This document shows positions 15,948-25,700 of a stretch of DNA of 64,000 nt, piece after piece. Both the position numbers and the translations under genes were made by a program. Position 1 is the stretch's first letter; every line of letters begins with the position of its first letter. The notes below the pieces were generated by a model. It saw only the letters and a program-made list of their open reading frames with translations. It had not been told where the DNA came from and did not search any database. Location: NCBI GenBank assembly GCA_027487485.1, contig JAIYDN010000018.1:1-64000 (forward strand). Reading direction: 5' to 3'. Source of the DNA: Planctomycetaceae bacterium. Its GTDB lineage: Bacteria; Planctomycetota; Planctomycetia; Pirellulales; Pirellulaceae.

Positions 15948-16671
15948 GATCGTCGTCACTTTAGCTAACTTGGTCGATGCGATGTATTGTTCGACCACTG
16001 CAAAGAACCGATTTTAAACCACGGAACACACGGAATTAAAGACATGAATGCGAAGAAGCCAGCCTGCTTTTCCGTGTGTTTCGTGTATTCCGTGGTTACT
16101 ACCAACCGTTCCTAAGTCTTTCCTTCGGTCGATGCCATGCACTGTTCGACCCCTGTTCTTAAACCGGGTGTCCAACAAAGAACCAATTTTGAACCACGGA
16201 ACACGCGGAACACACGGAATTGAAGACAGGCGGATGAAGGAGACAGGCTGTTTTGCTGTGTGTTCCTTGTATTCTGTGGTTGTTAGCAACCGATCCTGAG
16301 TCGTTCCTCCGGTCGATGCCATGCACTGTTCGACCCCTGTTCTAAGACCGCGTGTCCAACAAAGAACCGATCTTCAACCACGGAACACACTGAACACACG
16401 GAATTGAAGACATGAGGATAAAGGAGTTGGGCTCTTTTTTTCCGTGTGTTCCTTGTTTTCCGTGGTTGTTACCAACTGTTCCTGACAGCTTGCTATGGCC
16501 CTCCTGTTTTACGTTAACGCTTGGGTGCAATAAACGCTAAATTGAAGATCTGAAAACGAATTAGAAGCGATGATGACTAGTTGTCTTTTTCGGGATGGGG
16601 ACTTGAGTGACAGCTCCGAGCCGTTGAGGACAACTGCTCTACATTGCTATAGATTCGAAGTTTTCACTCAA
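15948..16671. other. Intergenic region between convergent genes, filled by a repeat array
   Basis: These 724 bases between the methyltransferase and the SDR gene are occupied from 15972 to about 16490 by three hairpin-repeat units. The remaining 180 bases (16491-16671) show nothing I can assign. The open frames here are artefacts of the repeats. Confidence 0.7.
15972..16490. repeat. Three tandem units of a hairpin repeat
   Basis: The units begin at 15972, 16127 and 16311, each with GGTCGATGC, and share an order of blocks: a GGTCGATGC...TGTTCGACC hairpin, CAAAGAACC, a left arm beginning AACCACGGAACAC, a variable loop, and a right arm ending in GTGGTT. The arms are about 16017-16037 with 16070-16097, 16192-16220 with 16250-16281, and 16376-16403 with 16440-16467. 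Compensating differences between arms are common. Unit 1 is shorter, as it lacks the GTGTCCAACAAA segment. This fits a REP/BIME-like family lying between convergent genes; no transposase is nearby. Confidence 0.88.
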
Positions 16672-17445
16672 TCATTGTGCCGTCCAGCCGCCATCGACAT
16701 ACAATGCATTGCCAGTCATGAACGACGATGCATTCGAAGCTAAAAAGAGAGCCGCGCCACAAATCTCGTCCAACTCGCCCCAACGCCCCATCGGTATGTT
16801 AGCCACAAACGCAGCGTACTGCGCTGGGTCATTGAGCAACGGCCGATTCATTTCGGTGGCGAACGGACCGGGACACAACGCGTTCACGGTGACACCCTTC
16901 TTGGCCCATTCCAACGCCAGAGTTCGCGTCAAACCCAGCAGGCCTGCTTTGGAGGATGCATAGGGGGCTCGGCCTGAAATGCCAATGGCTGACAAGATCG
17001 AGCCGAAATGGATGATGCGTCCCCAGCCCCGTTGTGCCATCGGCGGACCAAAACGCTGCGCCATCAAGAAAGGGGCCTTCAAATTGACATCGACAACATG
17101 GTCCCAATTCTCCTCGGACAGTTCCGCAACTGGCCCTCGAATGTTCAACCCGGCACTATTTATCAAGATGTCAACGGAGCCAACTTTTTCGGTAGCCTCA
17201 TGAAACAACCTCTCGACATCATCAGCTCGAGTCACATCGGCCGCCATCGCCAAAGCCGTGCAATCGATTTGGTTCATGAGCGCGCTGGCAGCATTCTGGC
17301 ATTTTTCAAGACTCCGACTTACTAACACAACCTTAGCTCCGGCTTCAGCCAGGGCTCTGGCAATAGTCAGGCCAAGCCCCTGCGAACCTCCGGTAATCAA
17401 TGCGGTACGACCATTCAAACGAAACTGATCTAAGACGTGCGGCAT
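16672..17445 (-). CDS. SDR-family dehydrogenase, probably sugar or sugar-acid specific
   Basis: The 257-residue protein has the cofactor motif TGGSQGLG near residue 18, the NSAG motif, a catalytic serine in HFGSILS and the YASSK catalytic pair. It ends in [12 protein letters not shown]. Length and motifs fit classical SDRs such as gluconate 5-dehydrogenase or 2-keto-3-deoxy-sugar-acid dehydrogenases. It follows another SDR gene by 51 bp and a glycosidase-like gene before that, which suggests oxidation of a monosaccharide or its acid. The exact substrate is unknown. Confidence 0.88.
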   Translation of the reverse strand: MPHVLDQFRLNGRTALITGGSQGLGLTIARALAEAGAKVVLVSRSLEKCQNAASALMNQIDCTALAMAADVTRADDVERLFHEATEKVGSVDILINSAGLNIRGPVAELSEENWDHVVDVNLKAPFLMAQRFGPPMAQRGWGRIIHFGSILSAIGISGRAPYASSKAGLLGLTRTLALEWAKKGVTVNALCPGPFATEMNRPLLNDPAQYAAFVANIPMGRWGELDEICGAALFLASNASSFMTGNALYVDGGWTAQ

Positions 17446-17496
17446 AAAAGCTTCATCTACAAAAAAGGGAGGAATGAAAGGGAAGTTGCGAGTAGT

Positions 17497-18306
17497 CTAC
17501 CAATGCATCACAAAGCCACCGTCGACATTGATCGTTTGACCTGTGACTTGACCGGCCCGCTCGGAAGAGAGGAAGACCACCATGGAGGCGATGTCATCAG
17601 GCGTTTGCCAAGTGCCCATGGGCACGACGGCTTTGATTTTCCGGTCGGTCCACGCTTCGTAACTAAGCCGGTCCGATTCCGGGGCCTGATCGTACCATGC
17701 TTGCCAAACAGATCGATTGAGCGGGGTTCGCACCATCCCAGGGCATATCGTATTGACTCGAACACCATGCGGTGCAAGATCTTTGGCAAGGCACTGTGAG
17801 AAATTGATGTTCGCAGCTTTACTGGCACTGTACGGAGGATCCGTTTGCGAACCAATCTGACCCGCCACCGATGCCAGAAACACCATTGTCCCTCGCCCAG
17901 CAGCAATCATCTTCGGAGCGATCGCGTGCGCGACATGAACCATCCCCATGATGTTCATTTCTAAAACTCGAGGCCAATCGTTGGGCGTTAAGTTGGTGAA
18001 GGGAAAGCCAAACTTCCCGGAGCCGATCGCAGCGCAGTGAACTAAATGATCGACGCGCCCCAGTTGATCCTTCGTCATCTCCGCGGCCTTTGCAACGGAT
18101 TCAGAACGCGTCACATCCACCTGCAGACTATGGACTTGGCAAGCATATTGAGCGGAAAGCTGCTGAGCGATCTGGGACGTATCCGGCGACACGTCCCACA
18201 GCATGACCGCCGCCCCTTCCGCAAGAAAGCAATGAGCCGATGCGAGGCCAATCCCGCTAGCTCCACCCGTGATGACAGCGACATTCCCCTTGAGTTCTAA
18301 TTCCAT
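17497..18306 (-). CDS. SDR-family dehydrogenase
   Basis: The 269-residue protein carries TGGASGIG (cofactor loop, about residue 14), a catalytic serine in VFLASVAG, YSASK and the closing GQTINVDGG. An aspartate at the end of beta-2 (VMLWDVS) suggests NAD rather than NADP. An insert at about 200-225 (VWQAWYDQAPESDRLSYEAW) may form a substrate lid. It is the middle gene of a probable three-gene operon after the secreted glycosidase-like gene. It shares only the general fold with the next SDR, so two different oxidation steps are likely. Confidence 0.88.
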   Translation of the reverse strand: MELELKGNVAVITGGASGIGLASAHCFLAEGAAVMLWDVSPDTSQIAQQLSAQYACQVHSLQVDVTRSESVAKAAEMTKDQLGRVDHLVHCAAIGSGKFGFPFTNLTPNDWPRVLEMNIMGMVHVAHAIAPKMIAAGRGTMVFLASVAGQIGSQTDPPYSASKAANINFSQCLAKDLAPHGVRVNTICPGMVRTPLNRSVWQAWYDQAPESDRLSYEAWTDRKIKAVVPMGTWQTPDDIASMVVFLSSERAGQVTGQTINVDGGFVMHW

Positions 18307-18379
18307 AATTTATCTTCATTACGAGTGGTTGAAGCGAGAGATCGGTGATGAACATGAATTTAAATACAGAGTCAACAAT

Positions 18380-20506
18380 TCAGTCTGCTGCCCTCCCTAT
18401 CAGAAATCGAGTTGGTTTGGAGTCATGGATGGGTACTTCGAAACAGCACTGGTTGCCAAGCATCTTAAATTCGATAGCAAGTTCATCGATTAGTACTTGA
18501 ACTTCCTGACCGCGTAATTGGGGAGGAACTTGAATACAAACATCCTGAATCCCGCTCACTCCAGACAGGCTACCTGTTACTCCATTGTCGCTATAACTGA
18601 ACTCGATCTTTCGTGACTGAGCGATCCTGATTCCGGATTGCCCAAAACCAAGTGAGTACCATTCTTCAGGAACGCAGGGGTCGACATGGATTACGCCTTT
18701 AGGATCGATGGTCATTCCTAGTAAGCACTCTTGAACTATCGTCGAAGCGTAGACAGCTGGGTACTCAGAATACTTTGGTACGTTTGCTTGTGATTCGTCG
18801 CCAGGTTGGAATTTACCTAAGCCATAACGCTCTGCAAAAAACCCAGCTCCTCCACCCGAAGGTCGAGCGACCATCTGATGCGCATATTGCATCGTTCGGT
18901 ACAATCCCTGGCCATCTTGCAAACGCTTTCGCATCAATGCGTCATAACGCCATGTACGACCCATTGCAACACAGTCTTTGTATGGTGCGCGGCGATTGAG
19001 TTCCCCTGGAAGATACGTTTCTGCCGATTCGGAAATCCAAGTTGGCGCTTTGAGACCATTCACTTCGTAGAATTTGGATTCGTGAGATTGGAAATAATTC
19101 CAAACACGTTGGATCGTTGTCTCGTCGGTCGCACCGAAGCCCGCAATCGCTAGGTTGGTGTCTGTCATCCCATGTCGTATATGCGAGTACGGTTTCACGC
19201 CGTCCAAAACAAGAAATTCGGCCAAGCCGGCATTCGTACCTCCGACAGCTTGCATGGACTTCGCTCGGAAACGAATCCATCGTACCGACCGAGTTGAAAA
19301 CATGGCAACCGCACGCGAAATTCCCAGATCATTAAACGCGACCGGAACAGGCTCGCTTCCATCGCTAAACTCGAGCGTGCCTGACTCGAACCGTTCGCCC
19401 GGATGCAAGGCGAGGTCCGTACGATTGACCAAGACAGCTCCGGATATCGAGGTTGTTTGTGGAAAATCAATTTGCATCCAGGCCGACTCCGTTTCGCTGT
19501 TGGAAGCCCACTCATGCTTTCCGGCCGATCCTATTCCGACGCCAAATGCGTCGACTCCCATTCCAATAATACCATCCGTTGCTTTCGAAACGCCGTGTTC
19601 CTCATCAAGCTGCGAACTGGCCGTAACGGTAATGTTGCCGGTTAAATTGCCTTGGTTAGGCGACGAGAACGCAACATTGTTATAGACAAGATGCTCGGCA
19701 AAATAGCCCCACTCTTCGTTCCAATATTGCTTAACTCCATCAAGCAAAAGTGAGGCGGTATCTTGGGCGCGACCTTGTTCGACAGGGTTTCCTGCGATCG
19801 ACTCGAGTTCAGCCAGACGGCGAAAGGCCAGCAAAGCGGATGCTTGAGCGACCCCATCATGTTGCCGATAAGCTTGGTCAAGATCATACGAGTCGCTATG
19901 AAGAACCCCGTTTGGATCGATCCATCCACGCAGGAAGTGAGCCGCCTTTCGCATCTTTGGCAGATTCATCCCAAGCCATTCTCGATCTTGTGAGAATCGA
20001 AAGATCATATCGCCCAACAGCAGGAAATCGATGGTTGCGACCGTTCGAAGCGGGTAGAAAACAACCTCTGCGTTAGCCGTCGCTTCCGGCCAAGTCCCTT
20101 GAGGGTTGTTCTTCATCGTGGACGATTGGATCGAACCATCGGGCAACGCATAGTGTTGCGAGGTCAGATCCCATGCCCGAAGAACCAAAGGCAAATCACC
20201 TCCATAAACGAGGTAAGCGGCGGCCATGTGTTTCAAGTCCACGCCCGGATACCAGCCAGGGTAGTGCCCATTTACATCCACTTTCCATGGACGCAATGGC
20301 TCGGAGTGAGGGCTGTTCAAATCGTTGGGAACCAAGTTTTCCTTGCAGGGCCCAAGAGTAAGTTCCCAGTTTTGCGAGAAGACTTTCGCAATATCAGGAT
20401 CGGGGAAGAACAGACGCGGAATGTCCGTTTGCCCAAATGACAGCGAGCCCCAAGGAATTACTAGTAAGAGCAACAGCACAGAGGCCATTTTGAAGTGTGT
20501 CCGCAT
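18380..20506 (-). CDS. Secreted glycosidase-like protein with an inserted F5/8C-type domain
   Basis: The 708-residue protein starts with a signal peptide (MRTHFKMASVLLLLLVIPWGS, cleavage near FGQ). Residues about 85-260 and 440-640 look like an alpha/alpha six-hairpin catalytic barrel (WEATANAEV-like loop at about 150; SYDLDQAYRQHDGVAQASALLAFRRLAEL). Between them, about 285-435, lies a beta-sandwich with the pattern of a discoidin/F5-8C carbohydrate-binding domain (ITVTASSQLDEEHGVSKATDG, SAWMQIDFPQTTSISGAVLVNR, VRWIRFRAKS). A beta-sandwich tail ends the protein, as in rhamnosidase-like families. I cannot name the substrate or the catalytic acids. It is probably first in an operon with two SDR dehydrogenases. 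Confidence 0.7.
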   Translation of the reverse strand: MRTHFKMASVLLLLLVIPWGSLSFGQTDIPRLFFPDPDIAKVFSQNWELTLGPCKENLVPNDLNSPHSEPLRPWKVDVNGHYPGWYPGVDLKHMAAAYLVYGGDLPLVLRAWDLTSQHYALPDGSIQSSTMKNNPQGTWPEATANAEVVFYPLRTVATIDFLLLGDMIFRFSQDREWLGMNLPKMRKAAHFLRGWIDPNGVLHSDSYDLDQAYRQHDGVAQASALLAFRRLAELESIAGNPVEQGRAQDTASLLLDGVKQYWNEEWGYFAEHLVYNNVAFSSPNQGNLTGNITVTASSQLDEEHGVSKATDGIIGMGVDAFGVGIGSAGKHEWASNSETESAWMQIDFPQTTSISGAVLVNRTDLALHPGERFESGTLEFSDGSEPVPVAFNDLGISRAVAMFSTRSVRWIRFRAKSMQAVGGTNAGLAEFLVLDGVKPYSHIRHGMTDTNLAIAGFGATDETTIQRVWNYFQSHESKFYEVNGLKAPTWISESAETYLPGELNRRAPYKDCVAMGRTWRYDALMRKRLQDGQGLYRTMQYAHQMVARPSGGGAGFFAERYGLGKFQPGDESQANVPKYSEYPAVYASTIVQECLLGMTIDPKGVIHVDPCVPEEWYSLGFGQSGIRIAQSRKIEFSYSDNGVTGSLSGVSGIQDVCIQVPPQLRGQEVQVLIDELAIEFKMLGNQCCFEVPIHDSKPTRFLIGRAAD

Positions 20507-20631
20507 TGAAGAACTCCTTGGGGTTTAGTGACCCACTACAGCTTTTGGCTATTTTCAGCTATAACGTGGGTTGCAAAATTTGGCCTATTTGGTGGGCGTG
20601 TATCCGCTGTCGCATTCACGAGTGTCGTTTC

Positions 20632-21744
20632 ATGAAAATTATTTCCAATCGCGAAAAATTCCTAGCCGCTTTCCAGGTTGCCGCTGGAATTGCTCCCACT
20701 CGAAGTCCCAAAGAAGTTCTCAACAACATAAAGATTGAAGCGTTAGACGGCAAGGTGGTGCTGATGGCCACTGACTTGGAGGCGGGAATCCGATTGGAAG
20801 TCGACAGTGTCGAGGTCGTCAAACCAGGCCGAGCTCTGCTGAATGTGCAACGGGTTGGAAACATCTTGCGCGAAGCCAGCGACGAAACCCTGACCTTCGA
20901 ATCGTCCGAAAACACCATGGACATTACGGGTGCACACAGCGAGTTTCATTTGCCGCTCGCAAACCCAGATGAATTCCCAAGCGTAGTCGAGTTCGCAGAA
21001 ACCAGTTACTTTGAACTCTCCGCTCGCTTGTTCAAAGAGTTGGTCAAAAGAACGATCTATGCCACCGACAACGAAAGCACTCGGTATCAGTTGGGTGGAG
21101 TGTTGTTCGAAATGGATGGCGAGGACATTACCACGGTCGCGACCGATGGGCGACGATTAGCCTGCATGCACGGCAAAGGCCAATCGATAGGCGGATTTAA
21201 GAATTCAGGCATGTCAACGATTGTTCCAACGAAGACACTGACGTTGATGGACCGTTCGATTAGCGAAAAGGACGATGTTGTCTGCATCGCAGCCCGAAGC
21301 AACGACATCTTGATCCGAACCAACCGTTGCACAATTTACTCCCGTCTTGTCGAAGGCCGCTATCCAAATTGGCGACAAGTCATACCTAGCCGAGAGAACA
21401 AAACTCGGATTGAAGGCATCGTTGGACCATTCTTGACCGCGATTCGGCAAGCATCGATCGTGGCCGACCCAGAAAGCCGGGGTGTAGAATTTGTATTTGG
21501 CAATGGTTCGCTGGTGGTGGCAGCCAAAGCGACCGACGTGGGTACTTCAAGAATTGAAATGCCAATTTCCTATCTTGGGGAGGAAGTCAAGATTACCATG
21601 GACTATCGATTCGTATCGGATTTCTTCAAGGCTCTCGATCTTGAAAAGCCGTTCGCGATCGACGTGCGTAGCAATGCGGAGCCCGCGATGTTTTCTACCG
21701 AAGATGGTTACACGTATGTGGTGATGCCGATGGCTCGGCAATAA
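20632..21744 (+). CDS. dnaN: DNA polymerase III sliding clamp (beta subunit)
   Basis: The beta clamp encircles DNA and tethers polymerase III. The ATG at 20632 begins MKIISNREKFLAAFQVAAGI, the usual N-terminus, and gives 370 residues; a longer frame from 20497 adds 45 residues unrelated to DnaN. Three clamp domains are visible, with YQLGGVLFE and VATDGRRLACM in domain 2 and the C-terminal YTYVVMPMARQ, equivalent to the usual VVMPMRL end. dnaA, recF and gyrB are not beside it. I found no clear DnaA-box cluster in the 125 bp upstream, so no origin is indicated here. Confidence 0.96.
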   Translation: MKIISNREKFLAAFQVAAGIAPTRSPKEVLNNIKIEALDGKVVLMATDLEAGIRLEVDSVEVVKPGRALLNVQRVGNILREASDETLTFESSENTMDITGAHSEFHLPLANPDEFPSVVEFAETSYFELSARLFKELVKRTIYATDNESTRYQLGGVLFEMDGEDITTVATDGRRLACMHGKGQSIGGFKNSGMSTIVPTKTLTLMDRSISEKDDVVCIAARSNDILIRTNRCTIYSRLVEGRYPNWRQVIPSRENKTRIEGIVGPFLTAIRQASIVADPESRGVEFVFGNGSLVVAAKATDVGTSRIEMPISYLGEEVKITMDYRFVSDFFKALDLEKPFAIDVRSNAEPAMFSTEDGYTYVVMPMARQ

Positions 21745-21798
21745 CCGTATCCAGGAAGTGACTTCGAATCCACCCTCACTCCTCTTCGACGAATCCAA

Positions 21799-22767
21799 AT
21801 GACAATCACACAATTCATGGAGACTCACTTTCGCCATTACAACGCGAGAGAGACTCTAGCCGCCGCAAAAGCTTATAAGAAGTTCATCGACCAAGACAAC
21901 GGGAAGATGCTTGTGTCGCTCGCAGGCGCCATGAGCACTGCCGAACTGGGCGTTTCGCTGGCTGAAATGATTCGACAAGGCAAAGTGCATGCGATCTCGT
22001 GCACGGCCGCAAATCTAGAAGAAGATTTGTTCAACTTGTTCGCGCATGACGAATACCGATTCATCGAAAATTGGCGAGCCTTGAGCGTGGAGGACGAAGT
22101 AGCGCTTCGTGACGCTGGATACAATCGCGTCACCGATACCTGTATCCCTGAAACGGTCATGAAGCATATGCAGAGCAGGTTGGTCAAGTATTGGATTCAA
22201 GCCGCCGAACAGGGCACCAGCTACTACCCCTACGAGTACATGTTCAAGCTGCTAGACGAACCTGATCTGGAGCAGCACTACAAGATCCCCCGCGAACATT
22301 CTTGGATGATCGCTGCGAAAGAAGCGGGCATTCCCGTTTTCTCACCTGGCATCGAGGACAGCACGCTGGGAAATATGTTTACCGCACGAGTTATCGACGG
22401 AACCGTTTCGTCCCATTCGGCACTCAAAAGCGGTACGGAACAACTGGCTCACCTTGCCCAATGGTATCGATCCAACAGTCAGGATAGCGGGATTGGATTC
22501 TTCCAGATCGGCGGCGGTATTGCTGGCGATTTTGCAATTTGCGTCGTGCCCATGCTGATCCAAGATCTGGACGAAGAACATACCCGACGCTGGGCCTATT
22601 TTGCACAAATCAGCGACGCCGAGACCAGCTACGGTGGATACTCAGGAGCCGTTCCCAATGAGAAAATCACTTGGAACAAACTGACCGCGGAAACACCCAA
22701 GTTCATGATCCATAGCGATGCTTGCATCGTTGCCCCCCTTATCTTCGCATACGTCTTGGGGCAGTAG
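21799..22767 (+). CDS. Deoxyhypusine-synthase-like protein with altered polyamine site
   Basis: The 322-residue protein follows the deoxyhypusine synthase fold: SLAGAMSTAELG, HAISCTAANLEED, GIEDSTLGN, IGGGIAGDF and a C-terminal EKITWNKL. Recalling the human enzyme, the lysine that forms the enzyme-substrate imine (K329) and its tryptophan (W327) are kept in TWNK, as is the glutamate E323. In contrast the spermidine-contacting D313 and D316 both align with tyrosine (SYGGYSG) and H288 aligns with aspartate or phenylalanine (GDF). Bacteria lack eIF5A, so another imine reaction, perhaps on a polyamine or agmatine-like amine, is more likely. It lies 54 bp after dnaN. Confidence 0.85.
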   Translation: MTITQFMETHFRHYNARETLAAAKAYKKFIDQDNGKMLVSLAGAMSTAELGVSLAEMIRQGKVHAISCTAANLEEDLFNLFAHDEYRFIENWRALSVEDEVALRDAGYNRVTDTCIPETVMKHMQSRLVKYWIQAAEQGTSYYPYEYMFKLLDEPDLEQHYKIPREHSWMIAAKEAGIPVFSPGIEDSTLGNMFTARVIDGTVSSHSALKSGTEQLAHLAQWYRSNSQDSGIGFFQIGGGIAGDFAICVVPMLIQDLDEEHTRRWAYFAQISDAETSYGGYSGAVPNEKITWNKLTAETPKFMIHSDACIVAPLIFAYVLGQ

Positions 22768-22769
22768 CT

Positions 22770-25700
22770 GTGGCATTAACCTCCGTACAACTCTGGGAGC
22801 GAATTCATGCGGAGGGACTCGCGACTTCCGAAGAGTGTCGGCAATGGGCCATCGCGGTCGCTCAAGCAACGTCGCAGGAAGTCTTGCTGGACCCAAGTCG
22901 CTTGGCGACGGAACTGATCAAACAAGGGCGAATCACATCCTTCCAGGCAAACGTCCTTTTTCATGGCCTGGGAATCCCTTTGGCTCTGGATGGTTTCAAA
23001 CTGACGAAATCACTTGAAGCCGAACTCGGCAAGGGTTGGTTCGAAGCGCAATCGGGATCGTCGCCAACGTCGTCGAAGTACTGGCTTTACCATCTGACAG
23101 TATCGGCTTTGAATACGCCGGAAGTTCGAAGAAATCCACCCAGCTTGCGATTAGCCAGCCGGACGATTTCGATACAGCACCCTTCTTTGGATCGATGGGC
23201 CGATGCAAAGGTGGCCGATGCAAAATTGTTTGCCGTATGCAACGAGATTTTGGGCCAGCCATTATCGACGGTACTGAAAACAAATCGCATGTCGTGGGAC
23301 GATTCCACCAGCATGATCGAACAGATTGCAGCTGGGCTCGGAAAACAACACGAAGCCGGTTTGGTTCATGGACGAATCCACCCGTCAACGGTTTGGGCGC
23401 TGCAGGACGGAACCTTCGTTTTACGACGCGATCCTCTCTTTCCCGCCAGTAATCCACTAGCATCCAACGACCTATCCTGCTTGGGTGAAATCCATAACGA
23501 TTTGCTATCCACGGCAGCACCCGAGTTGACTTTGCCAGCCTCCTATCCGACCATCCAGACGGATCTTTATGCGTTAGGTTGCCTTTGGTACGCTTCGTCT
23601 TCCAAGGAACCTCTTTTTGAAGCTTCCAATCGAGCGCCCAATAGCTGGGCCGAGAACCAAGCTCTATGGGCTCGAGCGCATGCGACTGAGGGTTTGGCAG
23701 ATCGATTCGACCGGAATGTTCCGGAGCGATTCCGATTTTGTTTAGCGAAGCTCTTGGCCAAAAATCCTTCCGATCGATTTGATTCAGCGCGGTCTTTGAT
23801 CGAAGCTATCGATCGAGCCCTTCGCGCACCAGTATCTCCCAAGCCCACCCCAATCGCTGCACCTAAATCCGTAGCAACACCTAAACCCATCGCAGCACCC
23901 ACACCCGTCGCAGCACCCACACCCGTCGTTGCATCTACGCCCGTCGTTGCATCTACGCCCGTCGTTGCCTCTGCACCCATCGTAGACAAACGAGCCGACA
24001 TCAAAGCACCCTCCGAATTGCCCCCAAAGCAAGCCTCAATTGCAAAACCCGAACCGAAGCTGCCCGAAGCGAAGCCAACCGTTGCGAAGTTGCCTGAAGT
24101 CACACAGCCAGTTACCAAGGCACCTACCACTCCGGCACCTACAGCAATAGCACCTGCAGCGAAGCCCCCCCAAGTTAAGAACGAAGCTCCTGAAGGGCGT
24201 GTGGCAGCAGCAGCTTCTCATGTGGCACCCAAGCAACCAGAGCTACCCAAGGCCCCTGCTTCGGCAAAAGAGACAGCGGTGCCAAAAGAAGCAGTATTCG
24301 TCGAAGAAATTGCCGCTTCCGCAGTGGTGAATGATGTTGCAAATGCGGCAGAAACTGGATTCGTGAAACCGACCGAAGTGGACGCATCTGAACCTGCCGC
24401 GAAGCCGAAGCGCAAGAAGCGAAGTCCCGGGAAAAAATCGGGGACATCCCAAGCAAGCGGTCCAGGCTCAGCAGTTAAAAAGAAGAAGAACAAAAAGAAG
24501 AAACCCAAGTGGCTTTTGCCCGCCATGATTGCAGGGACTTGTTTGCTCTTCGCGACGCTGATTCCCTTGCTGCTCTTGAACGGCTCCTCCACCCAACCGG
24601 TGGATCCTAATACAACCACGGTCGTGATCGAGCGTCCGCGACCGACCCAGGATTCATCGAATGCCAATGCTGTTCCAAGCTCGGATGCGGGCAACAATAA
24701 ACCAAGTCAGCCCGCGGATCCCGTTGCAGAGTACTACTCGATCGGTTCCGATGATGGAAAAACTCTTTGGGCACCTCCGCAAGCTGGCTCGCCGTATTCC
24801 ATCGAGATGTTTCCTGCCGGTTTGGAGGCTATCGTCTTTTTGTCGGGCAATGCATGGCACCAACGCGACTCGATGGCAGGACTTGGAAAATGGTGGTTAG
24901 AGGTACAGCCCCAAATCAGCGGTTTAACAGCCAAGTATCCCATGCTATCGGACGATCGCATTGAATCGGTGGGAATCGCCTTGTACCCGGGCAAAACACC
25001 AGGTGTGCCGCAAGTTTTGTTTCGAGTCAAGTTGAAGCAGCCCACCGCTCTGGAAACGATCGCAAATGGCCTGCAAGGTTTCTCCGCTCAGTTGCTCGAC
25101 ACGAAGTCGGGTAGCAAGCGAGGCATATGGAGCAATGAAGCAAACAACGATCCTACTGCAATCGCTTTCGAAGAATTAGCCACCGATCGCGCTGCAACCA
25201 CGAAACGATTCACCGTTGGGCCCCAAGAGCTGGTGTTAGGACTGAGCGAGCTCCAAGGAGGTGTTGCGCCTTTACGTCGCCAACTGGAGCAGCTTTTGCA
25301 ATCGACCGACAGTCGCGCCGACGTGACCGTCTTGTTTGCCCCAAGCTTTCTGTTTGGGGATGGCAGGGAATTGATTTCCACATGGCCCAATCTGTCGCCT
25401 ATGGTTCGAGATTTAATGGACGAATCAACTCAGGCCGTTTCACTATCCCTGTTTTTCGAGAGCCGGTGGTATCTGGAGTTGCGGATGTTGAATGCGGAGA
25501 CTCGAGAATCAGGACGCATTCTAAGTCAGTTGAAGACGCGTTTGGAAAAGCTGCCCGACCAAATGGAAGCAGCCATCCTGGAATCACCATCGCACCCTTA
25601 TTGGCGAGCTCTCTCGCAGCGTTATCCGCAGATGCTTCGAAGCCTTGGAAAATTTGGGCGATTTGGCATCGAGGATGGTCAAGTGATTGCCAACGTCTAC

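Noticed and set aside
16014-16530. Open frames on both strands within the hairpin repeats
   Set aside because: They are translations of the repeat itself on both strands, such as repeated IPCVPRVPW strings, and have no plausible start region.
20507-20631. Replication origin next to dnaN
   Set aside because: No cluster of DnaA-box-like TTATCCACA sites is visible, and dnaA, recF and gyrB are not near.
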